From contig NZ_LWBL02000063.1 in the NCBI RefSeq assembly GCF_001644195.2, forward strand, positions 1 to 60,000: a DNA stretch of 60,000 nt, written 5' to 3'. The DNA is from Bacillus marinisedimentorum. GTDB taxonomy: Bacteria; Bacillota; Bacilli; Bacillales; Bacillaceae_O. Position numbers and translations under genes: made by a program. The notes under the pieces are model-generated. The model was not told where the DNA came from and did not search any database. It worked only from the letters and a program-made list of their open reading frames with translations. How positions within the stretch are numbered: position 1 is the stretch's first letter; each line of letters opens with the position of its first letter. Below, piece after piece: positions 36,930 to 44,742 of this stretch.

Positions 36930-37030
36930 TTTATTAGACGAAGACAGAGGTGCAGCTGCCCTTATCCATATTCAAATTGCCCGCTGCTCCGATGTACTTC
37001 CTTGCACATCAAAACCGGCTGGCATGCTTT
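36930..37030. repeat. Dispersed repeat R1, partial copy 6
   Basis: The R1 body is recognisable (GACGAAGACAGAGGTGCAGC, TGCCCTTATCC, GATGTACTTCCTTGC), but the terminator hairpin is missing. It lies directly behind the yqkE stop codon, in the same relation to the gene as the other copies. Confidence 0.65.
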
Positions 37031-37038
37031 TTATCCTT

Positions 37039-37287
37039 TTATTTGAATTCTTTCCAGTCAAGACCGCTTTCGTCCAGCAGTTCCTCAAACGACTTGTTCT
37101 TTTCCCGTTCTTCCCGCTCGCGGCGGCGTTGTTCCAGCTGCTGCCGGCGCTCATCTTCTTCCTTTGCCTTCAACTCTTTTTTCTTTTCCTGCAATTTCGT
37201 CAGGATATCACCTTGCAGATGATCTTTTAATAACCCTTTTTCCTGTTCCTTCTCTCTCGTTCGGCTGTTTTTTCGCTTCTGCACCAT
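37039..37287 (-). CDS. yqkE: YqkE family protein (DUF3886)
   Basis: An 82-residue, extremely charged protein. The middle (about residues 25-68) is a continuous Lys/Glu/Arg-rich helix that looks like a coiled coil, and the tail ends with SFEELLDESGLDWKEFK. These features and position match YqkE of B. subtilis, of unknown function. The GGAGG ribosome-binding site precedes ATG 37287. Confidence 0.85.
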   Translation of the reverse strand: MVQKRKNSRTREKEQEKGLLKDHLQGDILTKLQEKKKELKAKEEDERRQQLEQRRREREEREKNKSFEELLDESGLDWKEFK

Positions 37288-37303
37288 AACGCCTCCTTTC
37301 CAC

Positions 37304-37639
37304 TCATTCGTCCTTTTCCTGGAGCCGCAAGTTCAAGTTGGGGGTGATGATACGCTCAGGGCTTTTCAATAGAAGGCTATGGCCGCCTGCCCGGCAGTCG
37401 ATCGTCAATCGCTCATCAAAATAAATCATGTCATGCCTGGCGACCAAAAATGTAAAAGGGCCTGCCGGGAACACTTCATCGAGTCCCTCTTTTTCCCTGG
37501 TAAGGGTGAGGGCGGCCGTTCCATCGACACCGCACCCGCAGCCTTCCGTATCATAGATAAGCTTGAAATAGCTGTCTCCGGAACTGCCGGCAACGCCAGC
37601 GAGCCTCTCAGCTGCACATTCCGACACTGTAATCTTCAT
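37304..37639 (-). CDS. yqkB: HesB-like protein YqkB
   Basis: A 111-residue protein of the HesB/IscA-like (Fe-S biosynthesis) fold. It has YDTEGCGCGVDG near residues 29-40, with a CGC motif, but lacks the C-terminal C-G-C pair of true A-type carriers. It matches YqkB of B. subtilis, whose role is not established. It lies between a small gene of unknown function and yqkE, with gaps of nine and sixteen bases, so the three are probably cotranscribed. Confidence 0.85.
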   Translation of the reverse strand: MKITVSECAAERLAGVAGSSGDSYFKLIYDTEGCGCGVDGTAALTLTREKEGLDEVFPAGPFTFLVARHDMIYFDERLTIDCRAGGHSLLLKSPERIITPNLNLRLQEKDE

Positions 37640-37648
37640 GAGGCTGCA

Positions 37649-37855
37649 TCATCTCCATCCTGTTCTGTCATGTTCTGAGTAGTCCCCATCACACCATCCA
37701 ATCCAATTTTTCATATTGCAGCGGCCGTATTCAGCCGTCACACGTTCCCCTATTTCTTCACCTGGCACTTTCCGCCCGGCCGGATAATGGAATTCTTCCT
37801 GCCTTTCCGTTTCTTCAAGATCTGTGGGATGACCGCTGCGGCTTGTATGTATCAA
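37649..37855 (-). CDS. Small uncharacterised protein
   Basis: A 68-residue hydrophilic protein that I do not recognise. The TTG start at 37855 has a strong GGAGG seven bases upstream, and the end lies nine bases before yqkB, both arguing for a real gene. It has two cysteines (CNMKNWIGWC) and a tryptophan-rich end, with no membrane segment. It may be linked to yqkB by transcription. Confidence 0.7.
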   Translation of the reverse strand: MIHTSRSGHPTDLEETERQEEFHYPAGRKVPGEEIGERVTAEYGRCNMKNWIGWCDGDYSEHDRTGWR

Positions 37856-38219
37856 ACTGCTGCCTCCTCCCTGGAAATGAGCTGGAACATCGACACCTTG
37901 AGAAGACCTTTATACTTTTTGACATGTTTCATCCTGAGTATATTGAGCCGTCAAAATCGATTTATCTATTTAAAACTCCGGGTGAGTTCATACCCTGCCG
38001 CCGGACGTTTTGTCAGCAGGCCTGGGCACTCCAAAGCATAACGGCATCAATTTATCGGCCTTGTTTCTTTTTACCTTATTATACAGTGAACCGTGCCGTA
38101 ATTTAAGAGCCGGATGAAGAATTTGTTCCGCTTCTTTTAGCAGGCGGCAAGTGCTTCCTGTTGTATATTCTTAATTTTCTGTTTACGATATAGATGATAA
38201 TACAAAGGAGGCGATGCTA

Positions 38220-38423
38220 ATGAGTGATGTTAAACTTAAAGTAATGGATAACGGTCCTCTTCTTGTCAATGGTGATTTTGAAGTTGTCGATGTGGAAGGG
38301 AATGCATTTGAAACCAAAAACTCGGTCTCGCTTTGCCGCTGCGGTTTATCCGGGAACAAGCCGTTTTGCGACGGCGCACACCGCGGCCAATTCGATTCAA
38401 AGGTCCGGGCCGAACAGGAGTAG
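38220..38423 (+). CDS. CDGSH iron-sulfur domain protein
   Basis: The 67-residue product has the full CDGSH-type 2Fe-2S site, C-R-C-G-L-S-G-N-K-P-F-C-D-G-A-H, with three cysteines and one histidine. The N-terminal half is a small beta domain. The ATG at 38220 follows GGAGG by eight bases; the ATG six bases earlier is too close to it. The role is likely electron transfer or cluster handling, with unknown partner. An R2 repeat and two terminators follow it. Confidence 0.85.
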   Translation: MSDVKLKVMDNGPLLVNGDFEVVDVEGNAFETKNSVSLCRCGLSGNKPFCDGAHRGQFDSKVRAEQE

Positions 38424-38439
38424 GACTTATAAACAAATG

Positions 38440-38556
38440 TGCAAGGCGCCCGCTTAGCGGCGTACGCATAAGCGGGGGTACCCGCAGGGAGGTGCTCTTT
38501 CCTCCCGGAGGGGATCACCGCTTATGACGATAGCCGCTGGCGCCTGGAGCTGGACG
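38440..38556. repeat. Repeat R2, best-preserved copy
   Basis: This is the clearest R2 element: AAGGCGCCCGCTTAGCGGC pairs with GCCGCTGGCGCCT; CATAAGCGG pairs with CCGCTTATG; the centre has GGGAGGTGCTCTTTCCTCCC. The whole is a three-tier imperfect palindrome of about 115 bp that would fold as RNA or cruciform DNA. It starts 16 bases after the CDGSH gene stop. Confidence 0.88.
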
Positions 38557-38612
38557 ATTCCCTTCTGGCTTTTTATCCGCAACGCTTACATTTTATAATT
38601 TCCTCAACAAAG

Positions 38613-38643
38613 AAAAAGGCTCCTCATCATCAGGAGCCTTTTT
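38613..38643. terminator. Terminator of the CDGSH gene
   Basis: AAAAAGGCTCCT-CATCATC-AGGAGCCTTTTT is a perfect 12-bp stem flanked by A and T runs. A second, weaker GGATCC/GGATCC hairpin with a T run follows at about 38667-38688. Confidence 0.85.
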
Positions 38644-38806
38644 AAACCGGTTGATTTTAAAGCGGGATCCGTTACAGGATCCTTTTTAAATAGCTCTGTT
38701 AAACAGGCAGGGCTGTTGAATCGACATCGTTTCAAATCAGCAATTACGTTTTACAAAGTTTTTTCAGTAAGTATTCCCGGACTGCCTGTCCGTAACTCCG
38801 CTCGTG

Positions 38807-39445
38807 TCATTCCGGAATGCCTTTTCTTTTTTTGGCGAGGAAACGGGCGAAAAGGCTGAGTAAGGCAAGAATCAATGCAGCTATCACGAGCAGCTCAACA
38901 TCCCCTGTGATGATGCTGCTGCCGAGAAATGTATATGCAACCGTTCCCGGGATGATGCCGAGGAACGTTGCAGCCATATACCGCCGGAACGGGATGTGGG
39001 CTGCTGCCGAACCGTAGCTGACAAGGTCAAAATTCAATACCGGCAATATCCTCAGCATCAATAGATAATAAAAGCCGCGCTTCTCCACCCGTTCTTTAAG
39101 GCTTGCCAGCCTGGATGAAGATGAAGTGACATTCAATTTCCAGTTGAATTTTTCCACAACCAGATACGACATGGCGGCGCCCAGCAACGCCCCTGCGAGC
39201 GTATAAAAAAAACCTTTGACCGGACCGAATGCCAGGCCGCCCATAACTGTCACAACCGAGGCAGGGAAAAGGGTCAGCGGCCGAACTGCCAGAATCACGA
39301 TATATACGGCGGAAGAAAATATGCCGAACGAGAGTATCCACTTTCTCAATACCTCCGGGTCCGCCGCGAAAGCATACCGGTTTATTATAGCCAGCACTGC
39401 CAGGACGCCCGCAGCCCCCAGCAGTAAATAAATCTTGCGCTTCAT
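38807..39445 (-). CDS. TVP38/TMEM64 family membrane protein
   Basis: The 212-residue protein has about five helices and the VTT-family segments (LTLFPASVVTVMGGLAFGPVKGFFYTLAGALLGAAMSYLVVEKF; LLMLRILPVLNFDLVSYGSAAAHIPFRRYMAATFLGIIPGTVAYTFLG). Members transport phospholipids or small anions across membranes; this one is unassigned. Its base composition fits the chromosome, unlike the related gene at 36 kb. Confidence 0.85.
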   Translation of the reverse strand: MKRKIYLLLGAAGVLAVLAIINRYAFAADPEVLRKWILSFGIFSSAVYIVILAVRPLTLFPASVVTVMGGLAFGPVKGFFYTLAGALLGAAMSYLVVEKFNWKLNVTSSSSRLASLKERVEKRGFYYLLMLRILPVLNFDLVSYGSAAAHIPFRRYMAATFLGIIPGTVAYTFLGSSIITGDVELLVIAALILALLSLFARFLAKKRKGIPE

Positions 39446-39588
39446 CTGAGCAGCTCCTTTTTCTTATCTGCCTATTCGTTTTCTATTTCTTATATACCGC
39501 GTACAGCCCGCTGTTAACCGGATAACATTTTTACCCGGTCAGAGTCCCCTGCACTTGGTTTTTTTAGGCCGCCGGCTTCTGGGAGATT

Positions 39589-39927
39589 TTACAATACCGG
39601 CCACTCTGCCTTTAGGATGTCCCCAAGCTGTATCGTCTGCCGTTTGCTTCCTTCGGCTCCGGTAAGATGAAGGAGCCCGCCTATCTGATCAATCCGTGTA
39701 ATCCGTCCGGTTGCCTGGTAAAGGCCGCTCTTTTCAAAAACGGTGAAGGTAAGCGGCTTTTGCAGGCTTAGCGCCTCTGTGATCATTTCATCGAGAAGCT
39801 CAAGCTCCTGCTCATCCAATTCCGGCTTTTGCGGGCGCTGATCTTCTTTTTCCCAGCGGCGCAGCTTGCCTACATGCTCCGGAAGCATGAGGGATGTCCA
39901 CTTGATATTGCCTCTGTCTTTTAACAT
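39589..39927 (-). CDS. yqjX: YolD-like protein, partner of a UV-repair polymerase
   Basis: The 112-residue product begins MLKDRGNIKWTSLMLPEHVGKLRRW, the hallmark of YolD-like proteins, which are encoded with Y-family polymerases of the UvrX/YqjW type in bacilli. The domain is predicted to be structurally like UmuD-type partners. It begins 14 bases after the polymerase gene and should share its SOS promoter. Confidence 0.88.
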   Translation of the reverse strand: MLKDRGNIKWTSLMLPEHVGKLRRWEKEDQRPQKPELDEQELELLDEMITEALSLQKPLTFTVFEKSGLYQATGRITRIDQIGGLLHLTGAEGSKRQTIQLGDILKAEWPVL

Positions 39928-39941
39928 CTTTCTCCCTCCAT

Positions 39942-41201
39942 CTATTTTTTATGACCGCCAATCAGCCCGCTCCGGTGCCTTTCCGTTCCTGCTTCTGTAA
40001 ACGAGACCGCCCGCAGCAGCTTTCCGCTCCCGTGTTCACGGCGGATGGCGTCCATCGTATAACCGAGCCGGCGCCGGTGAGGCTTGCGGGGGTCAAATAG
40101 ACTGAGCTGGACATTTTCATCACCGGTAATGCTCGAAAGCGCGATTGATATTTTACGAACGGTTCCGCCATTATAGTGCTCATGAAAAAGCTCAAGACAT
40201 ACCTCATAAAGATCCATGGTCACGTTTGTCGGCTGGCTGACTGTGCGGGAGCGGTGAAAGCCTCCTCCGCCCTCATCCTTGCTGTATCCAATGCCGAGGC
40301 TCACCGTCCGGCCCGCCTTTTTGTGTGTCCTGGCCCGGCGCGCCACTTCCTCGCACATTTCAAGAATGACATGTTTCACATCCTCCGGGTCCTTATAGTC
40401 CCTGAGCAGGATTTGGCTTTTGCCGAAGCTGATCTGTCCCTGCATGATCGGGGCGCCGAGTTCAGAAAGATCGATGCCATTGGCGTGATAATAAAGCTGA
40501 TTTCCCATGATCCCGAATTTTTTCTCAAGCCGCTCAAGCGGAAAAGCTGCCAATTGGCCGACGTTAAATATCCCCATGCGGTTCAGTGTCCGTTCCACCC
40601 TGGTGCCGATGCCCCACATTTTACTGAGCGGCGCCAGCGGCCACAGCTTTTCCGGTACATCTTCATAGCGCCATTCGGCAATCCCCTTATGTTTCGCTTC
40701 CAGATCGAGCGCCAGTTTGGCCAGCAGCATATTGGGCCCGATGCCGATTGCACACGGAAGCTGGAATTCCTTATCGATTTCATCCTTTATTTTTTCCGCG
40801 ACACTCCATGCCCCGCCCCATGTCCCTTCACTGCCATCCACCTTCAAAAAACTTTCATCCACGCTGTATGTGTGGATGGCTTCTTTCGGCACAAAACGGT
40901 TGAACAGCCGGGTGATCTCCATCGACACCCGCAAATACAGGGACATTTCCGCATTAACTGTAATGATGCGGGAATCGGCGGGAATTTCAAACAGCCGGCT
41001 GCCTGTCCTGATGCCGAAATCCTTTTTAAGGCGGGGCGAAGCAGCAAGCACGACACTCCCCTGCCGCTCGGTATTCCCGACAACGGCCAGGTGGCAATCG
41101 AGCGGGTCAAGCCCCCGCATTACCGCAGAGCAGCTCGCATAAAAACTTTTCATATCAATACAAAGGATTTTCTGGTCCGGCAGTTCTGTATATTCAACCA
41201 T
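39942..41201 (-). CDS. yqjW: Y-family DNA polymerase, UvrX/YqjW type
   Basis: The 419-residue translesion polymerase has the Y-family motifs ILCIDMKSFYASCSAV (metal Asp near residue 15, steric-gate Phe/Tyr region), TYSVDESFLKVDG (SVDE, second catalytic centre near 110) and a helix-hairpin-helix region around KMWGIGTRVERTLNRMGI. It is the YqjW kind, distinct from polymerase IV at 50.3 kb. A LexA operator lies upstream, and the YolD-like gene follows. Confidence 0.93.
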   Translation of the reverse strand: MVEYTELPDQKILCIDMKSFYASCSAVMRGLDPLDCHLAVVGNTERQGSVVLAASPRLKKDFGIRTGSRLFEIPADSRIITVNAEMSLYLRVSMEITRLFNRFVPKEAIHTYSVDESFLKVDGSEGTWGGAWSVAEKIKDEIDKEFQLPCAIGIGPNMLLAKLALDLEAKHKGIAEWRYEDVPEKLWPLAPLSKMWGIGTRVERTLNRMGIFNVGQLAAFPLERLEKKFGIMGNQLYYHANGIDLSELGAPIMQGQISFGKSQILLRDYKDPEDVKHVILEMCEEVARRARTHKKAGRTVSLGIGYSKDEGGGGFHRSRTVSQPTNVTMDLYEVCLELFHEHYNGGTVRKISIALSSITGDENVQLSLFDPRKPHRRRLGYTMDAIRREHGSGKLLRAVSFTEAGTERHRSGLIGGHKK

Positions 41202-41242
41202 AAGGTCTCCCTCCTGTATCTTTCTCTATATATCCTTACCAC

Positions 41243-41256
41243 CGAACGCACGTTCC
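41243..41256. promoter_or_regulatory. LexA (DinR) SOS box of yqjW-yqjX
   Basis: CGAACGCACGTTCC contains the B. subtilis SOS box CGAAC-N4-GTTCG with one mismatch in the last base. It lies just downstream of the -10 element, where LexA would block transcription. Confidence 0.85.
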
Positions 41257-41272
41257 TATTCATTCTGTTTTT

Positions 41273-41302
41273 ATTATAAAAGAATATATGTTTTGTTTTC
41301 AA
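41273..41302 (-). promoter_or_regulatory. Sigma-A promoter of yqjW-yqjX
   Basis: The minus strand shows TTGAAA and TATAAT separated by 18 bases, about 70 bases upstream of yqjW and directly before the SOS box. Confidence 0.75.
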
Positions 41303-41559
41303 TGGAAGTTTTTGTGAAACGAAAACGAAAAGTTCCCGGCCAGCGGCATATTTGAAGTGCCGGGGTCCAAATTGTACTGTGATTTGAGGGTTTGAGGCTT
41401 TGAGGCTTTGAAGATCTGAACCAGTCATGTGATGCGACTGGAAAAAATATTAGGGCAGTGAAACCTTTCTATTGCCTAAAAAGCAGGCGAGACTATTTCG
41501 TTTGATGCCCGCACGTTTATAATAGAAATACAGGAACTTCGAAAAAAGGAGATCGGCAT

Positions 41560-41751
41560 ATGGACAGAAATTTACTTGCAGGGATGATTCGGCGCCGGCT
41601 GGCACAATATGGGCAGGAAAACACCCGCCTGCCTGCTGATGAAATGGAAAAACTCGTGGATAAAGCACTGAACATACTGGCAGAACCAGGCAGTGAAGCA
41701 GATGTTGGGGATATCGTTGAAGATGTTGCGTATGAGTATGTGACAGGATGA
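41560..41751 (+). CDS. yqzH: YqzH-like protein
   Basis: A 63-residue acidic helical protein (MDRNLLAGMIRRRLAQYG; GDIVEDVAYEYVTG) with a strong ribosome-binding site (AAAAAGGAG) before ATG 41560. It resembles YqzH of B. subtilis, a short protein of unknown function near yqjW. There is no membrane or signal segment. Confidence 0.8.
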   Translation: MDRNLLAGMIRRRLAQYGQENTRLPADEMEKLVDKALNILAEPGSEADVGDIVEDVAYEYVTG

Positions 41752-41765
41752 GAATAAGAAAAGTC

Positions 41766-41834
41766 TAAGGCGCCCGCTTAGCGGTTACGCATAAGCGGAG
41801 CCTATCCACACCAATTGATTGGTGCGGACAGGCT
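41766..41834. repeat. Repeat R2, left part, fused to a hairpin
   Basis: The R2 left arm (AAGGCGCCCGCTTAGCGG and ATAAGCGG) is intact, but the right half is replaced by another inverted repeat, AGCCTATCC ... GGACAGGCT, enclosing CACCAAT/ATTGGTG (41799-41834). Confidence 0.65.
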
Positions 41835-41924
41835 CGCCTCCTCGGAAATGCACCGCATATTTTCGTCTGTCCGTGAAGACTTGTTCAATATCCAGCGGGA
41901 GCAGTGGGACGGGTGAGATCACGC

Positions 41925-42370
41925 GGCATGGAAATTACCACGTTCTTTCCCCTCGATTCACACAAGCCTGCGGCCGAAACGGGCTGTTTACTCAAATGCG
42001 GTATCACTCGGCCGATTTTTGGCTGGTGACCTGGCGGATTTGTCTCATTTTTTAAAAAAACAATTCATTTTCTTTGTATTTCACGCCGGATGACTGTTCA
42101 TTCATGCCATATCCCCGGTTTTTCACGCCGTACACGAACAACCGCAATCAGGGGGATGCACTTTCGCGCGGCATCCCGTTTCTTTCACGCCAAACTGCAG
42201 CTGTTTCACGCGCAATCTCCCACATTTCATGCCGAAGCGTCCAACTTTCACGCCAAAGGAGCTGTTTCGCGCCGTTCAGCCCGGCTTTCACGCCGTAACT
42301 CCATTTTTTCACGCCGCAGCTGATCCGCACCTCAATACGACGGCACGCCAGCACAGCCTGAGTTCCCCTG
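41925..42370. repeat. 446-bp tandem duplication, unit 1, with 21-bp phased TTTCACGCC array
   Basis: This unit repeats at exactly 446 bases distance. Its first part includes an AT-rich stretch (TCATTTTTTAAAAAAACAAT, near 42042-42065). Then the word TTTCACGCC or a near form occurs at 42079, 42100, 42121, 42162, 42183, 42204, 42225, 42246, 42265, 42286 and 42307, that is every 21 bases with only one or two slipped bases and one missing register near 42142. Frames through it give heptad-like artefacts and no ribosome-binding site. The layout is that of an iteron array. Confidence 0.9.
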
Positions 42371-42813
42371 GGCATGGAAATTACCACGTTCTTTCCCCTC
42401 GATTCACACAAGCCTGCGGCCGAAACAGGCTGTTTACTCAAATGCGGTATCACTCGGCCGATTTTTGGCTGGTGACCTGGCGGATTTGTCTCATTTTTTA
42501 AAAAAACAATTCATTTTCTTTGTATTTCACGCCGGATGACTGTTCATTCATGCCATATCCCCGGTTTTTCACGCCGTACACGAACAACCGCAATCAGGTG
42601 GATGCACTTTCGCGCGGCGTCCCGTTTCTTTCACGCCAAACTGCAACTGTTTCACGCGCAATTTCCCACATTTCATGCCGAAGCGTCCAACTTTCACGCC
42701 AAAGCAGCTGTTTCGCGCCGTTCAGCCCGGCTTTCACGCCAAAACTCCATTTTTCACGCCGCAGCTGATCCGCACCTCAATACGACGGCACGCCAGCGCA
42801 GCCTGAGTTCCCG
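42371..42813. repeat. Tandem duplication, unit 2, with 21-bp phased TTTCACGCC array
   Basis: This unit is a near-identical copy of 41925-42370 with a few substitutions and a one-base deletion near 42750. The words recur at 42525, 42546 and on in the same 21-base phase. A truncated third start (GGTCTGGAAATTTTCACGTTC, from about 42814) follows and runs into the end of yqjQ. Confidence 0.9.
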
Positions 42814-42846
42814 GGTCTGGAAATTTTCACGTTCTTCCCCCACTTT

Positions 42847-43644
42847 TCACTTCTTCCGAAAAGCATTTCCGGCGACTTTTTCCACAATCCCCGGGAACAG
42901 CTGGTATAATACGCTCCCTGCGTTCATCCAGCGCGGCAGGTTAATTTCCCGCCGCGGCTTGACCATGGCCCCGGTGATTTTTTCTGCCACCTCTGCAGCG
43001 GGCAGCATGAATTTTTCCACATTTTTGACATAGCTCCCCGATTTGTCGGCTGTTTCAAAAAAGTTCGTTTTGATCGGGCCGGGGTTCACTGCCGTCACAT
43101 GGATTCCGTATTGAACCGTCTCCATGCGCAAACTGTTGGTCAGGCCGAGCACGGCATGTTTCGTCGCAGAGTAGGCGCTCGATTTCGGGGTGGCGAGTTT
43201 TCCTGCCTGAGAAGCGACATTGATGATATGCCCGCTTTTTTGTTCCTTCATATGAGGAAGCACCATCCCGGTACAGGCAATCACTCCGAAAACGTTGACG
43301 TCGAACATCCTCTTCACTTCATCCAGCGGGGCTTTTTCAAATTCTTCAAAAATCCCGAAGCCGGCGTTATTGACGAGTATGTCAATCCTGCCGGCCTGTT
43401 CGTAGATGGTTTTGAATACCTGTTCGACCTGCCCGGGATCGCTGACATCAAGCGCAAAATATAAAGGCCGCAAACCGGTTGTCTTTTCAATCCGGCTGGC
43501 AGCTGCAGCCAGCCTGTCTTCCGACCGGGCAAGGAGCACGGTCAATGCCCCCATTTCAGCAGCTTTGTATGCGGTCTGCTCGCCGATTCCGCTGGAAGCT
43601 CCCGTAATGGCGATTACTTTTCCTTTCAAATATTGATTTCTCAT
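42847..43644 (-). CDS. yqjQ: Short-chain dehydrogenase YqjQ
   Basis: The 265-residue oxidoreductase has the Rossmann NAD(P) motif TGASSGIG (near residue 14-21), NNAG near 90, the catalytic Ser in NVASQAG, and YSATK (Tyr-x-x-x-Lys near 157). It matches the position and sequence of YqjQ of B. subtilis. The substrate is unknown. It lies 18 bases downstream of the yqjP gene on the same strand and is likely cotranscribed. Confidence 0.9.
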   Translation of the reverse strand: MRNQYLKGKVIAITGASSGIGEQTAYKAAEMGALTVLLARSEDRLAAAASRIEKTTGLRPLYFALDVSDPGQVEQVFKTIYEQAGRIDILVNNAGFGIFEEFEKAPLDEVKRMFDVNVFGVIACTGMVLPHMKEQKSGHIINVASQAGKLATPKSSAYSATKHAVLGLTNSLRMETVQYGIHVTAVNPGPIKTNFFETADKSGSYVKNVEKFMLPAAEVAEKITGAMVKPRREINLPRWMNAGSVLYQLFPGIVEKVAGNAFRKK

Positions 43645-43662
43645 ATGACACCTCTGTTTTGG

Positions 43663-44631
43663 TCAGTCTGCCGCATAATAACACCAGGCGGCACATGTCC
43701 GATCAACATAGATAAGGCCTTCATCCTCGAGATAATCAAGCTGGCCGATCGTTTCTGACATTGTCAGGCCAAGCTCTTTCTGAAATATGGTCGGAAACAA
43801 TTTTTTGCAAATTTGAAAAGCGGTCATCGGCTGCTCATTAAGCCAGCCATGAATTGTGAGGGCACGCTCGTGCTGCTTCTTCAGCCTGTTTTCCACGAGG
43901 GCAGCCGCCTTTTCAACACTGCGGCCATGACCCGGCAGCACAATTTCCGGATGAAGCGCCGCCACCTTTTTCAGCGACTCATTGTAAAGCAGCTGCGGCC
44001 GGGCCCGTTCTTCTTCTCCCGGATAAGGAGGCTCAATCAACGGATTTGAGGAAATGTGCTGCAGCAGCACATCGCCGCCGATCGCAATCCCTGTCTCCCT
44101 GTTGTGAAGCATGATGTGGCTGCCGGCATGACCCGGGACTTCGTACACCGACCAGCCAGGCAACCCGGGGGCCTCGTCTCCTTCTGCAATTGTGCCGGTA
44201 AGCTTTCGGCTGCAAGAATATTTCATCGACCTGTTCATTTTGCTGACGAATTTCAAAAAGTATGAATCGATGCCGCTCTTTTGGAAAAGATCGAGTAAGA
44301 ACTCCTCATAATTCCGGAAAAATGTTTCGTCTCGGCTTATCCACGGATCATTTTTCCAGTGGCCGATAACAGGAATGGATTCTGGCAAATAATCAAGCAG
44401 GCCGGCATGATCGGGATGATGGTGCGTCAAAATGACCTGTTCTATATCATCGGGCACACGCCCCAGTTCTTTCAGCTGCAGTTTAAAGGCTTCCCAGGCT
44501 TCCTCCGTTTTCGCCCCTGTATCCACGAGTGTAAGGGCCTCGCCCTCGACGAGATAAATATTCACATCACCGACGGGAAAAGGAGTCGGAAGCACAAGCC
44601 GGTGAATTTTTTCGGTTTTCAACATGTCCAT
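43663..44631 (-). CDS. yqjP: Metallo-beta-lactamase-fold hydrolase YqjP
   Basis: The 322-residue protein has the MBL metal site THHHPDHAGLL (near residue 69-79), further ligands in VPGHAGSHIML, AIGGDVLL and LPGHGRSVEK, and a C-terminal winged-helix-like extension (LGLTMSETIGQLDYLEDEGLIYVDR). It matches YqjP of B. subtilis; its substrate is not known. The GGAGG ribosome-binding site precedes ATG 44631 at six bases. Confidence 0.88.
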   Translation of the reverse strand: MDMLKTEKIHRLVLPTPFPVGDVNIYLVEGEALTLVDTGAKTEEAWEAFKLQLKELGRVPDDIEQVILTHHHPDHAGLLDYLPESIPVIGHWKNDPWISRDETFFRNYEEFLLDLFQKSGIDSYFLKFVSKMNRSMKYSCSRKLTGTIAEGDEAPGLPGWSVYEVPGHAGSHIMLHNRETGIAIGGDVLLQHISSNPLIEPPYPGEEERARPQLLYNESLKKVAALHPEIVLPGHGRSVEKAAALVENRLKKQHERALTIHGWLNEQPMTAFQICKKLFPTIFQKELGLTMSETIGQLDYLEDEGLIYVDRTCAAWCYYAAD

Positions 44632-44742
44632 TCATTACCTCCATATCTTACAATCCACACAAAACATTATAGCGAAAAAATGGAATGTCTACAAAATGAG
44701 GAGCCCGGCCGCAATTTGACAGCGAGGGCTCCAGCATTACGG

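Noticed and set aside
40176-41279. Long open frame (367 codons) on the + strand
   Set aside because: It is the antisense shadow of the yqjW polymerase, which has full family motifs.
42079-42813. CRISPR array
   Set aside because: The period is 21 bases and spacers would be only about 12 bases; no cas genes are seen.
42536-43033. Open frame of about 165 codons on the + strand through the 21-bp array and into yqjQ
   Set aside because: Its repeats of FHA-type heptads come from the 21-base period, there is no ribosome-binding site and the second half is antisense to a clear dehydrogenase gene.
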